NCBI GenBank assembly: GCA_036971475.1
Contig: JBAIZL010000001.1
Location: forward strand, 138,121,692-138,185,691
Direction of reading: 5' to 3'
Length of the DNA: 64,000 nucleotides
From: Prosapia bicincta
Lineage: Eukaryota; Arthropoda; Insecta; Hemiptera; Cercopidae
Shown here: in pieces, positions 36,405-48,520 of the stretch
How the letters are laid out: every line of letters begins with the position of its first letter
Numbering within the stretch: position 1 is the stretch's first letter
The notes under the pieces: model-generated
What the model saw: only the letters and a program-made list of their open reading frames with translations
What the model was told of the DNA's origin: nothing
Databases searched by the model: none
Translations under genes and position numbers: made by a program

Positions 36405-38308
36405 TAAATTTAAATTTAAAATTGTTTTAAATTAGTAAGTTTTGAGACATTTTATAAAAGGTTCAACCCTCATAAGGAAATTCAAATAAAACTTCAATGA
36501 GTATTCCTATGAAACAATTAGGTGACAGCTGTTAATAAAGTTCCTACATAATGACCATAGTGCCAGCCGTCGGAGTTGGAATCGTATTGGTAAAATAAAA
36601 CATTATTTATGACTTTTATCGAAGAAAGAATCGCTGGGACAGAGATGTTTTTGAAGAACTTTCAAAAACGTGTTGCAGGCTCAATATTTCTTTATACGGG
36701 GATAGGAAAATTTAGTGCTTTTTTTAATAACTTGTTTTTCTTGGAAAATTTTACTTCATTTTGTAAATAAAATACAGGTTACTTGAACTTAATGTTTATT
36801 TAGTAGGCCTACTATTTAAATGTGAGATGTATTTAAATAAAGGTCAATAAAATCAACTCGTTACACCACTCGTGTTTTTTTATGTTTTTAAATTTGATTT
36901 AGTGGTGTAAATTAACTGCCAGTCTCTTTAGTAATGCCTAACGCCCTGTAATACCTCTTAGAAGGGAAATTATGACTAAACTACTGTCGCCTTCTGTAGT
37001 TTAGAGTACATAAACAGTGGTTTAGACTCACAAAATATTTTGTTGAATAAAAATGCAGTTGTTTAGTGAGTCAAGTATCATTTCTTAAATAAAATTATCA
37101 ATTTTTATTCAACAGTGGTTTAGACTGTTTTGTGTGTAGTAAACTGGTTATAATGCACACTGTTACAATGATTGTCTTCAATCATCTCCTTAAGAACCTT
37201 TAATTGTCCCGTGTCAATGTTTGTAGTTGTTATCGATGCTAAACGACTGTCGGCAAACTTTGAGAATGCTTTATTCGTTTCCTGTTAGTATTTATTGTTG
37301 ACTGCTAATGATGGAATGTGACACAAATATATTAGCCTCAGTGTTGAAGGTCATTGAGTTCATGCAATGACAAAGAGGACATCTATAAAAGTGTCCAGGT
37401 TAGTAGGCCTATTTGATAAACCTTACAAATCTAATAGCGGCTTTCCAGTGGAGGAAGGTTAGGTGGTTTCAAAAAAACTATCCGAAATTTCGAAAAAAAT
37501 AATCTTAATGATGTAGAAAGCTCGAGTAGCCATGTTGATAGAATTCCCATCGTGTTCTTGTCGTGAAACAGGTTGAAGGTTTAGCAAATTCTGAGTGCAG
37601 GACCTTTAACATTCATTGAATGCGTGCGCACCACCACAAGAGGTTAGGATCGGCCGCATTCCTCCTGGCGCTACTCCTATTAAGCTACCTTGATCATATT
37701 CAGATTTCTAAAATTGTTATTGTACCTCTAAATGCTTAGCATATAAAAATTCTGCCAATCGATTCTGAGGAAATCGATACCAATCAACGTACAAATCATT
37801 AAAACTGTTCATGAAGGATTAGATGAATTTAATGTGTATAAGAATATAAACACATATTTATGTTTCGTAAGATACACTAATGAAAATCATGAGAATTTTG
37901 GATGATTTTCCTTGTTCGTGTGAGTAGAATATGTATTCATTAACCGTATTCAGATGAAATGTAAAAATAAGTAACATAATATTTCTTAAAAAGGTCAATT
38001 CCAAATTATATAAAAAAAATAATTTAATTTCTGGGTTTGATCAGACAGTGGGCTGAATAAAAAGAAGAAATCGTCAATATAAACTCAAACTCTCTGAACT
38101 GATGCAACAACACTATTATATTTAAAATGTATTGACGAATCCTCTCTTTTCACTATGGACAATGCAATATCACTATGTAAAGAAAAACAAATCCTGGAAT
38201 AGTTTAAGACTCCAGACTTGGCTTATGAATTTAATGGCATTTGAAATTAAATTAAAAATATATAAGCCTGCACTTAAAACAAGTTATATAAATTTATTTT
38301 CAAAAACA
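36405..38308. other. Unannotated intergenic sequence
   Basis: AACAGTGGTTTAGACT occurs twice, near 37013 and 37113, around inverted TTGAATAAAAAT/ATTTTTATTCAA words. This is a small local rearrangement. A short GC-richer piece lies at 37620-37690. No gene was recognised. Confidence 0.5.
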
Positions 38309-39018
38309 ATTCCTACTTATGTCAACAAAGAAAATTGTATTTTAGTTTCTTTTCATTTTATAACTACAATTAATATAAATATGTATATACATATGCAGAA
38401 TAACAATAATAAGTGGCAAAGTAGAAAGCCAATTTCTTTGCAATTTTCCATTTTCCTTTCTATGTATGATGCTGGACTATTATTTTTGATTATTACTATT
38501 TTTACGCTTTCTCTTTTTCCTCGTTTGCATTGTTTCTTTTCGCTCCTTTCGCACTGACCGTTTGTGAAGCAAGGTTCGATACCGTTAATCCTGTTTGTTT
38601 GTTTATTTTATTATTTTCATTCATTTTTAATCTTAGGGTATTGTTTATGTTATATTATGGTAACCATGGCAACAATTTAAGGTTGTACAATGAAGGTTTC
38701 GACAACTAGATGGGGGTAAAAGAAACAATTCGTATACATCTTTGAGAAGTACATTTCTATTAATGGGAAAGCTGGCTCAGTGCCAAAGCGCTAGACTTCG
38801 AACATGAAGATACTGAGTTCGAATCCGAGCTAAGCCTCCCAAATCTGTATAATCTAATTATTGAATAAATATTTGAAAAAAACTGTATTAACATCAATTG
38901 TCATCCACTATAGGTTAATAAAATGTGTTTTAACTTGATTGGATGAATAAAAACGTATTTTATTAACGATTGAAATTTGTACAAGATATATATCAGGAGA
39001 GTGTGAGCTAATAGGAGT
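38309..39018 (+). repeat. Mosaic dispersed repeat, complete-looking 710-bp copy
   Basis: Runs from ATTCCTACTTATGTCAACAA to GAGAGTGTGAGCTAATAGGA. Inside, in order: a variable AT-rich third; GTGAAGCAAGGTTCGATACC (38564-38583), which contains a perfect Pol III B-box match GGTTCGATACC; CCATGGCAACAATTTAAGG; an A-box/B-box module at 38765-38840; then a conserved 3' third with CATCAATTGTCATCCACTAT and ATTGGATGAATAAAAACG. At least ten copies or fragments occur in the window. The 141-codon open frame at 38132-38557 runs into it by chance. Confidence 0.9.
38765..38840 (+). promoter_or_regulatory. tRNA-like Pol III A-box/B-box module inside the dispersed repeat
   Basis: A 76-nt segment starting GGGAAAGC and ending CCTCCC. 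It contains TGGCTCAGTGC (matching the A box TRGCNNAGYNG) and AGTTCGAATCC (one base from the B box GGTTCGANNCC), with a possible CTTC/GAAG anticodon-like stem between them. The acceptor stem and T stem do not pair well, so this is not a functional tRNA gene. It is a tRNA-derived or tRNA-mimicking internal promoter. Confidence 0.6.
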
Positions 39019-39665
39019 TTTAAAAAATAGAGAAGTGACTAATGGAGCAAAAATACGCCCGATCCTGGGTCGTGCCATGCGCTGTGTGAGCATGCGAGTA
39101 AACATGATCTGGTATCCTGCCTCCCTCCCAGTTTCCTGAAATTTTAAACATGTTAAAATTATCTTAAATTGACAAACAATTCTATTCCGTTACTAGCAGT
39201 TACAACCCGGAACTTCCCCGAAAAAAGTTCCTAGCTATGCCCTTGCGATTTAACATCTTCAGTTGTTGCTTCAAACGCTCAATTATGTTAATAAATTTAT
39301 AGAAATGAAATTGTTGAAAATATAATATCGTGAGCTATTCTGGCTAAGGGCAAAAGTGTTGCTAGAGCCTCTGGTGTATCTGCCCTCACCACTGGTAACT
39401 TCTCTTCGAAGGCTCGTCTTTGTTGGCTGTAGAATCTTCCCTTTGAGGATTTATATTCACTATACTCATATGATGCATAGCATATGAAATCACACATTTA
39501 GCCCTTAAATTCCAATTCTAGCACTACCAAGGCACGGAAGCAAGGAAGATGCGGTTTAAGCTCGAAGATCGATCACTCAAACACTTTACCCGCACCCAAT
39601 CCTCGAACATAATAATGCTGATTAGTTACAAATTGTAAAATAAACAAGTAAAATTAAAAAAATTT
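39019..39665. other. Unannotated intergenic sequence with possible hAT-like end
   Basis: The piece ending GTTCCTAGCTATGCCCTTG near 39245 resembles the right end of hAT MITEs (CAAGGGCATAGCTAGGAAC in reverse complement). No matching left end or target duplication was identified. Nothing else was recognised. Confidence 0.4.
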
Positions 39666-40100
39666 AAGTAAATTCATACAGAGGTTAACGAAGATTAGTT
39701 TTATTTTACTTACCCTAGAGCAATATTTAGGATATTGTGTGGTAACCATGACAACAATTTAAGGTTGCACAGTTGGGGAAACCATGGCAACCAGATGGGG
39801 GAAAAAAATTTGTAGACATCTTTGAGAAATATATTTCTAGGTATTGGAAAGTTGGCGCAGTGCCATGGCGCGCAAGTTGTCGAACATGAAGACTTTCAGT
39901 TCGAGTCCGGCTGGACCTCACAAATTTTATAATTTAATTATTGAATAAATATTTGAAAAATCTGTATTAACATCAATTGTCATCCACTATAGGTTTAAAA
40001 AAAATGTATTTGAACTTGATTGGATGAATAAAAACGTGTTTTATTAACAATTGAAAATTTGTACAAGATATATATCAGGAGAGTGTGAGCTAATAGAAGG
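39666..40100 (+). repeat. Mosaic dispersed repeat, copy with internal deletion
   Basis: Begins AAATTCATACAGAGGTTAAC, keeps TGTGGTAACCATGACAACAA, a degraded module (GTTGGCGCAGTGCCATGG and CAGTTCGAGTCCGGCTG) and the 3' third ending GGAGAGTGTGAGCTAATAGA. The first B-box-like segment is deleted. Confidence 0.85.
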
Positions 40101-40904
40101 AATTAAAAAAAGTGTCCAACACTCACTGTATCGTATAATCCAACCTGGTGAATTTAAAGTGCAGAAATAGGGTTTCATCTCAGTATGTTTTTGGTACCGA
40201 TGATATTTTCTCGCTTTATATAAACCAGCAACTATTGACGATCCTATGCAGTGTGTATACAGGAAATAACATGAGTGTAAACAGTATAGTTGTAGGAGAC
40301 ACAATAATTGCTTGGTGGAACGTTATTTGCTCACACTATCGATCTGTTTGACTAATGGCCACCGGTAAGTTAGGTTTGTAATACGCAGAACTAGATTAGA
40401 GGCCGACCTTTTTAAGTGAAATCAATTTTTTTTATATTCTTCAAAAATGTCGCAATATTTCCATTAATTTGAAGTTTAAGATGTTTCAGACGTGGGTATA
40501 ATGTTATAGATGTCCCTAACGTGGTAAAGTAGTGCTTTGTTATTGGTGACTCGCCTGTGCGTTTGGAAATGGCGAGCACCCTGATTCCCTTGTCCAATAC
40601 CTGCGCGTATGATATTAATTAAGTATTATTAGATATAACTAGGGTAGTCTTTACCATTTAAATGAAATTGGTCTTTGGTTCCAGACAAATGATATATTTA
40701 ACTCGCCCTGGCAGATTCATAATAATGATTTGCCAGAACCAAAAGCCCTGGTTCCTCATATTCTTACCCACAATCAGTATCGAAATACAGACGCTACTTA
40801 TCTAAGAGGATCACAGGAACCTCTCCTACTCTGACTTGCTGACTGACTGATAACAATGGCCTTTATTTACTTACTAATAAACCATTTCAGCACGTTTACT
40901 TCGG
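40101..40904. other. Left flank of the 105-bp satellite, unrecognised
   Basis: Moderate GC content. A minus-strand 61-codon open frame at 40412-40597 looks protein-like in composition but matches nothing I recognise. The word CTGACTGACTGAT occurs just before the array (about 40840) and also near 34005. Confidence 0.4.
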
Positions 40905-43900
40905 TCACGTGACTCAGCTCGCGCTATTCCTCTACTCTTTCATAACCCTCAGGAGAATATAACAGGTAGACACTTCTCTTCGTCCCATCGCGGAGCAGGT
41001 TTACTGCTGTTACATAAATCCGCTCACGCTATTTCTATACACTTTCACATCCATCTGGAGAATATAACAGGTAGACACTTCTCTTCGTCCCATCGCGGAG
41101 CAGGTTTACTGCTGTTACATAAATCCGCTCACGCTATTTCTATACACTTTCACATCCATCTGGAGAATATAACAGGTAGACACTTCTCTTAGCCCCATCG
41201 GGGAGCAGGTTTACTGGGGTTGCGTGACCCCGCTCACGCTATTCCTATACTCTTTTACATCCATCAGGAGAATATAACAGGTAGACACTTCTCTTAGCCC
41301 CATCGAGGAGCAGGTTTACTGGGGTTGCGTGACCCCGCTCACGCTATTCCTATACTCTTTTACATCCATCAGGAGAATATAACAGGTAGACACTTCTCTT
41401 AGCCCCATCGAGGAGCAGGTTTACTGGGGTTGCGTGACCCCGCTCACGCTATTCCTATACTCTTTTACATCCATCAGGAGAATATAACAGGTAGACACTT
41501 CTCTTAGCCCCATCGAGGAGCAGGTTTACTGGGGTTGCGTGACCCCGCTCACGCTATTCCTATACTCTTTTACATCCATCAGGAGAATATAACAGGTAGA
41601 CACTTCTCTTAGCCCCATCGAGGAGCAGGTTTACTGGGGTTGCGTGACCCCGCTCACGCTATTCCTATACTCTTTTACATCCATCAGGAGAATATAACAG
41701 GTAGACACTTCTCTTAGCCCCATCGAGGAGCAGGTTTACTGGGGTTGCGTGACCCCGCTCACGCTATTCCTATACTCTTTTACATCCATCAGGAGAATAT
41801 AACAGGTAGACACTTCTCTTAGCCCCATCGGGGAGCAGGTTTACTGGGGTTGCGTGACCCCGCTCACGCTATTCCTATACTCTTTTACATCCATCAGGAG
41901 AATATAACAGGTAGACACTTCTCTTAGTCCCATCGAGGAGCAGGTTTACTGGGGTTGCGTGACCCCGCTCACGCTATTCCTCTACTCTTTTATATCCATC
42001 AGGAGAATATAACAGGTAGACACTTCTCTTAGTCCCATCGGGGAGCAGGTTTACTGGGGTTGCGTGACCCCGCTCACGCTATTCCTATACTCTTTTACAT
42101 CCATCAGGAGAATATAACAGATAGACACTTCTCTTAGTCCCATCGAGGAGCAGGTTTACTGGGGTTGCGTGAACCCGCTCACGCTATTCCTCTACTCTTT
42201 TACATCCATCAGGAGAATATAACAGGTAGACACTTCTCTTAGTCCCATCGAGGAGCAGGTTTACTGGGGTTGCGTGACCCCGCTCACGCTATTCCTCTAC
42301 TCTTTTACATCCATCAGGAGAATATAACAGGTAGACACTTCTATTAGTCCCATCGGGGAGCAGGTTTACTGGGGTTGCGTGACCCCGCTCACGCTATTCC
42401 TCTACTCTTTTACATCCATCAGGAGAATATAACAGGTAGACACTTCTCTTAGTCCCATCGAGGAGCAGGTTTACTGGGGTTGCGTGACCCCGCTCACGCT
42501 ATTCCTCTACTCTTTTACATCCATCAGGAGAATATAACAGGTAGACACTTCTCTTAGTCCCATCGGGGAGCAGGTTTACTGGGGTTACGTGACCCCGCTC
42601 ACGCTATCCCTCTACTCTTTCACATCCATCAGGAGAATATAACAGGTAGATACTTCTCTTCATCCCATCGGGGAGCAGGTTTACTAGGGCTACATATATC
42701 CGCTCACGCTATTCCTCTACTCTTTTACATCCATCAGGAGAATATAACAGGTAGACACTTCTCTTAGTCCTATCGAGGAACAGGTTTACTGGGGTTGCGT
42801 GACCCCGCTCACGCTATTCCTATACTCTTTTACATCCATCAGGAGAATATAACAGGTAGACACTTCTCTTAGTCCCATCGAGGAGCAGGTTTACTGGGGT
42901 TGCGTGACCCCGCTCACGCTATTCCTATACTCTTTTACATCCATCAGGAGAATATAACAGGTAGACACTTCTCTTAGCCCCATCGAGGAGCAGGTTTACT
43001 GGGGTTGCGTGACCCCGCTCACGCTATTCCTCTACTCTTTTACATCCATCAGGAGAATATAACAGGTAGACACTTCTCTTAGTCCCATCGAGGAGCAGGT
43101 TTACTGGGGTTGCGTGACCCCGCTCACGCTATTCCTCTACTCTTTTACATCCATCAGGAGAATATAACAGGTAGACACTTCTCTTAGCCCCATCGAGGAG
43201 CAGGTTTACTGGGGTTGCGTGACCCCGCTCACGCTATTCCTCTACTCTTTTACATCCATCAGGAGAATATAACAGGTAGACACTTCTCTTAGCCCCATCG
43301 AGGAGCAGGTTTACTGGTGTTGCGTGACCCCGCTCACGCTATTCCTCTACTCTTTTACATCCATCAGGAGAATATAACAGGTAGACACTTCTCTTAGCCC
43401 CATCGAGGAGCAGGTTTACTGGGGTTGCGTGACCCCGCTCACGCTATTCCTCTACTCTTTTACATCCATCAGGAGAATATAACAGGTAGACACTTCTCTT
43501 AGCCCCATCGAGGAGCAGGTTTACTGGGGTTGCGTGACCCCGCTCACGCTATTCCTCTACTCTTTTACATCCATCAGGAGAATATAACAGGTAGACACTT
43601 GTCTTAGCCCCATCGAGGAGCAGGTTTACTGGGGTTGCGTGACCCCGCTCACGCTATTCCTCTACTCTTTTACATCCATCAGGAGAATATAACAGGTAGA
43701 CACTTCTCTTAGCCCCATCGAGGAGCAGGTTTACTGGGGTTGCGTGACCCCGCTCACGCTATTCCTCTACTCTTTTACATCCATCAGGAGAATATAACAG
43801 GTAGACACTTCTCTTAGCCCCATCGAGGAGCAGGTTTACTGGGGTTGCGTGACCCCGCTCACGCTATTCCTATACTCTTTTACATTCATCAGGAGAATAT

Positions 43901-44665
43901 AACAGGTAGACACTTCTCTTAGTCCCATCGAGGAGCAGGTTTACTGGGGTTGCGTGACCCCGCTCACGCTATTCCTCTACTCTTTTACATCCATCAGGAG
44001 AATATAACAGGTAGACACTTCTCTTAGCCCCATCGGGGAGCAGGTTTACTGGGGTTGCGTGACCCCGCTCACGCTATTCCTATACTCTTTTACATCCATC
44101 AGGAGAATATAACAGGTAGACATTTCTCTTAGTCCCATCGAGGAGCAGGTTTACTGGGGTTGCGTGACCCCGCTCACGCTATTCCTCTACTCTTTTACAT
44201 CCATCAGGAGAATATAACAGGTAGACACTTCTCTTAGCCCCATCGGGGAACAGGTTTACTGGGGTTGCGTGACCCCGCTCACGCTATTCCTATACTCTTT
44301 TACATCCATCAGGAGAATATAACAGGTAGACACTTCTCTTAGCCCCATCGGGGAACAGGTTTACTGGGGTTGCGTGACCCCGCTCACGCTATTCCTATAC
44401 TCTTTTACATCCATCAGGAGAATATAACAGGTAGACATTTCTCTTAGTCCCATCGAGGAGCAGGTTTACTGGGGTTGCGTGACCCCGCTCACGCTATTCC
44501 TCTACTCTTTTACATCCATCAGGAGAATATAACAGGTAGACACTTCTCTTAGCCCCATCGGGGAACAGGTTTACTGGGGTTAGATATATCCGCTCACGCT
44601 ATCCCTCTACTCTTTCATAACCATCAGGAGAATATGAATGCTAGACACTTCTCTTCACAGCTTCC
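40905..44665. repeat. 105-bp satellite array, about 36 units
   Basis: The anchor GTAGACACTTCTCTT recurs every 105 bp from 40966 to 44536 (35 positions), with a degenerate 36th at 44641 (CTAGACACTTCTCTT). No indel breaks the period. The unit continues AGYCCCATCGRGGAGCAGG, TTTACTGGGGTTGCGTGACC, CCGCTCACGCTATTCCTMTA and CTCTTTTACATCCATCAGG, then AGAATATAACAG. All six frames of the unit contain stops. Edge units (the first two and the last) and one inner unit near 42650 share a variant with ACATA or AGATA before ATCCGCTCACGC. Confidence 0.99.
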
Positions 44666-45540
44666 CCTTTTTTCCAGTACCTGACGGATATTACAGCCTT
44701 TCCCTAGTCCTAGCTAATCCCCTCTACTCCTTTTTCCATCAGGAAGATATATAGGCACCTCTTTATTACCCTGATAGCGACCCTTAACGTGACCCATACG
44801 TGACCTAGCCCATACGTGATGCCATCTCCCATTTATCATGCACGAGGTTGTTCTATGTTCCCAAATAATAAACTGTTAATCAGTTCAGTATATTTTAAAA
44901 AAATAATAAACTAAATAATAAACACGGAACCAGAAACGCAAGGGTCGTTCTTCTCCAGAAAAAAATCTTGTTTTAATTTCACGTTCATTAAGTAAATAAT
45001 TATATTCACAAAAGCACCTTTACGTTTTAATGACGGGACACGCCCTGACTGCGTGACTGTCAGGCATATTTTGTGCTCAGTAACAGATAAACAGATAAAT
45101 GTCATCCAAGTGACGTCATACGAGTGCCCACAGATAAAGCGGTCATTATTGTACTACAGAAGAGTTTCAGTTATTCTATTACTTTTACGGTACACCCATT
45201 ATGATCTCTATATAATCAGCGCTTGGTTGTGGAGAAGCCTCCCTGTCCTGATGGGTTAGAAAGTAAATGACTGTTTAAATTGTCGTAGGGCCTCACAACA
45301 GGTGGTGAGTTTAGTTTCTCGTTTGATCATGAATAGTGGCCAAGCATCATGTAATCTAAACAGAGTAGACTTGGTCACCCTATGGGCTACTCATGTATCC
45401 TCGCCTTTTTCAACTAACCAAACCATCTTAGTAAAAGCTTGTTTAGTCCATATAAATATTATCTATTCATTGTTTTTACTAATATTATTTATTCTTGAAT
45501 TTCGTACTCCATTACATTCGGTGAAGTTAATTAGTAAATT
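44666..45540. other. Right flank of the satellite, unrecognised
   Basis: Open frames at 44911-45105, 45053-45259 and 45302-45556 lack domains and overlap on both strands. Nothing was identified. Confidence 0.45.
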
Positions 45541-45617
45541 TTACATTAGTTTATGACTATCCGAACGTTAATGTTTTGTAAATGTTTGCAAGTTCGGATA
45601 GTCATAAACTAATGTAA
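45541..45617. repeat. Perfect 26-bp inverted repeat (hairpin)
   Basis: TTACATTAGTTTATGACTAT plus CCGAAC at 45541-45566 is exactly inverted at 45592-45617, with a 25-nt loop. Confidence 0.97.
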
Positions 45618-45737
45618 AGATTATTAGTATAGTTTATTGATTTCATATATAATGGACAGTTTTTTGGTTACCACATATATACACGGCAAAAAAGTAAATT
45701 CGATGTTTGTGTTATAATATCAATACTATATAGGCCT

Positions 45738-45844
45738 AAATGAAACACCGTTAACATGTGAGTAAAGACTTTTATTTCCCTCTTTTTTTCTCTCTTAAAC
45801 AAACAACGTTTCCGCGGCTATTTTATAGAACTCTTCAGGTTTTT
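45738..45844 (+). repeat. Dispersed repeat family 9 (CAACGTTTCC type), solo copy
   Basis: TAAATGAAACACCGTTAAC, GTGAGTAAAGACTTTTATTT, TTCTCTCTTAAACAAACAAC and GTTTCCGCGGCTATTTTATA followed by CTTCAGG. Related sequence lies inverted at 55560-55665 and as fragments at 53345-53395 and 54205-54250. Confidence 0.75.
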
Positions 45845-47035
45845 AAATAGAATACATTCCATTAGCCTTGTTTAATATAAGAAAACTTTTTCATCTTAAC
45901 CCCTCAATAAAATTCTAACTGCGGCAATGGTACAGGGAAATCTAGATTGACTAATGATTAACCAGCCACCTTTGTTTATTTTGTTTACTAATTTCAACAT
46001 AAAATCGTTAATAGATGCCGCAATGCACGTAGAACCTCTTGTTTTTTCGATATCGACGTAAATACCCATTGTTGGAGATGCGTGGTTGCCTGTACGTGTT
46101 TTGGAGGACTTGTTGAGGAGACCGCCAACAGAGAAATTATTGCAGCTTGAGCTGCAGTTAGGGTAATTTTCGTTGATGAAATATTGCGATATTTAGAAGC
46201 CAAGAAAAAGAAAGACGAAGCAAGAGACGGCGCTAGGTAGAGACTGAATAGCACAAAGAGAAGGAACAGGTCGTTGAATCTGTTGCAAATGAGTTGAGAT
46301 GGAACCACAAGAGCTCAAGAGCATATTGCACCAGAAAACTTCGAACTTTTGCCAAAACAAGGTGTGTTGTTTTATAAAAAATATCATAAATATCGCATTG
46401 GATCTGAGGCAGGTTGATCCTGTGAATCGTTTATCAAGACCGACGGACTACGATATTAGGAAAGTAACTTTTACTGTCGCTGGGATGTCTATTTACATTA
46501 TAAATATTGTCGTATCATTGATAGGATACGTTTACAGTCTGGTTCTGTTTACAAACCCATCACTCTTACTTTTGCCTTGTGATAAATATTCAAACCTTTT
46601 CTCAACAGTCAGCTTATTTTGTTGTAACTAGAGCAGGTGATTGTAGTTGGTATCGTTTTACATTTGCAGACGAAAGAAAAACACGATTTGTTTTTTTTTT
46701 TACTATGAATAGACACCGATGTAAATGCTTCAGCCGTTTCGAAACCTGAGCATCGGATCTGGTAGATTCGCTACTCTGCGTTACCCCAAACATCAGAATT
46801 CTTGAAAAAATAATTCACTTTCATAAACAGTACATAGTTGTATTTAAAAAGTATGCACTAAAATAATGAGAACAATAAATAAAGTACAAGAAAAATTTAT
46901 TCCAAAAACTCTACAAACAATGTTTTTGGGAAAACATAGGCCTATTTAAAGTTGAATATAAAGTGAATATAAAAAAAAATAACTCATCAAATTTGAATTT
47001 GTTGGCTGTGTATGTGGTCGCCATAAACTGTCAAT

Positions 47036-47038
<3 letters not shown>
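45845..47038. other. Intergenic stretch with overlapping unrecognised open frames
   Basis: A minus-strand 104-codon frame (45994-46308) and a plus-strand 110-codon frame (46299-46631, starting MEPQELKSILHQKTSNF) abut. The latter has two hydrophobic stretches near residues 57-80 and 85-95. A third reading, + strand around 46160-46260, has a charged Lys/Glu-rich run (LEAKKKKDEARDG). They look like a decayed coding element or chance frames; no family was recognised and no splice context supports a gene. Confidence 0.3.
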
Positions 47039-47083
<45 letters not shown>

Positions 47084-47211
47084 AACATAAGTCAAAATAC
47101 AAATACAAGAATTATAATTGAATTTACAATTCAAGAATTGTAAATTCAATTATAATTCATGTATTTGTATTTTGACTTATGTTCTTTATTAATACACAAG
47201 AATACATATGA

Positions 47212-47259
<48 letters not shown>
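47039..47259. repeat. Foldback family 7, short copy, bracketed by (TA)n
   Basis: TA arrays at 47039-47080 and 47214-47259 enclose a palindrome at 47081-47186. Arms AAGAACATAAGTCAAAATAC, AAATACAAGAATTATAATTG and AATTTACAATTC differ from the right arm by a single base and meet around AA. It is followed by TTAATACACAAGAATACATA, exactly as in the longer copy at 61308-61510. Confidence 0.95.
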
Positions 47260-47262
<3 letters not shown>

Positions 47263-47761
47263 TTATGTATATAGTTATATTAATCGATAAATATATATTA
47301 ATTACAAGCATTCCTATGGCTTCAGGTACTTGCTTCGGCAGTACATGCACTAAAATTGAAATGTAATGAAAATATTAGTCCTGCGCTTATGGCTTCATTT
47401 TAAACAGTTTGTCTTTGCCAGATAATCGATTAGAAGCATGTCACCTCACTAACAGATTCAGCGAGTACTGATTACGCTTAGCCAGCAGGCTTGTAACATG
47501 CGTAGAACCAAACATTTCTTGTACAGCTGGAAAACGCGTTTGACACAGGGGTATGGGGTGGCTGCTCCTCGACTGCTCTGTTTACACGACACTTGGCCAC
47601 GCTTCTTGACCTAATGAGACATTTTCTCACCACCACGGCTGTTCTAATAACCAATATGTATATTACCTATTCAATATATCATTGTAGGATTGTATAGTTG
47701 TAGGGTAAAATATATTTATATATTATATGAATATGATAATAAAAGTACTGCTTGTTTCTAT
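47260..47761. other. Unannotated intergenic sequence
   Basis: Slightly GC-richer around 47500-47640. No feature recognised. Confidence 0.5.
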
Positions 47762-48049
47762 TATCTTGGCAAAAAACCACAACTTACTTATTCAGCAGAC
47801 GCGTTGTGCACTAGGTCTGTGTATTGATCAATTCTATGAATTACTGACAATACTGTTGCTCAGGTGTTTTGTGTTGGTGTTCTGTGGCGTGTTATTGTGA
47901 CAGAAAAGAAATACACTACAGACTTACACCAACACAACACACCTGAGCAACAGTCTTGTCCGCGACTCACAGCATCGAACAATGCACTGACCTAGTGTGA
48001 AACTCGTCTGCTGAATAAATCCGTAAGTAGTGGTTTTTTTGCCAAGATA
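47762..48049. repeat. Foldback family 4, larger copy with nested inverted arms
   Basis: Outer arms TATCTTGGCAAAAAACCAC and its complement near 48030-48049. Inner arms CTGTTGCTCAGGTG and CACCTGAGCAACAG. The right arm carries TCGAACAAT, then GCACT-GACCT-AGTGT (47984-47998), then GAAACTCGTC. Confidence 0.92.
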
Positions 48050-48520
48050 ATACAAACAAGTGTAATTTTTATAAAAACCTCGATGCACAACACAAAAACT
48101 GAAAGTAATAAATGTTCAATAAAATTGTATGATGTTTAATTGACCTACCAGATTCAGTTTTACACTCAGACTGTAATTGTTTTGAAATTTATTTGGAGGT
48201 GCCGCGATTTCATGACTGTGTTATAAAGGGGGAGCAGAGCCTGGAGGAATCAGAACCCCAGCTCTAAATAGTTACGCGTGGTTCCATGAGGAAGCAAGTC
48301 CCATCAAAGTCCCAAGGAGTACCTCTTCAAAACTCAATCAATACCCGTTAATCATCAGCGTTAAGACATAATCAAGGCTGGCGAGAATATTATTCTGGTG
48401 AAGCAGAAAGTCTTCATGAACGCAGCGAAATAACAAAACGGCGCTGGCGTCCCAAAATTCAAAATTTGGACAAAAAATAACTTCACCATACAACACACAA
48501 AAAGTTTTAAAATTACATTA
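48050..48520. other. GC-richer unrecognised block
   Basis: The 48190-48460 segment is more GC-balanced than its surroundings and has no long open frame. It may be part of a mobile element; not identified. Confidence 0.4.

Noticed and set aside
38132..38557. 141-codon open frame
   Set aside because: Its second half is the conserved end of a dispersed repeat, composition is AT-driven, and no domain is visible.
38765..38840. Functional tRNA gene
   Set aside because: A- and B-box words are present and the length is 76 nt, but the acceptor and T stems do not pair and the same segment is part of a dispersed repeat.
39181..39250. Second hAT MITE
   Set aside because: Only a right-end-like sequence was seen, without a left end or target duplication.
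40905..44665. CRISPR-like or coding repeat interpretation of the regular array
   Set aside because: Units are fully repeated without unique spacers, the genome is eukaryotic, and every frame of the 105-bp unit has stops. It is a satellite.
45994..46631. Two abutting frames of 104 and 110 codons as genes
   Set aside because: They are on opposite strands and show no recognised domain or splice sites. Hydrophobic stretches are common in AT-rich chance frames. Kept only as an unrecognised region.
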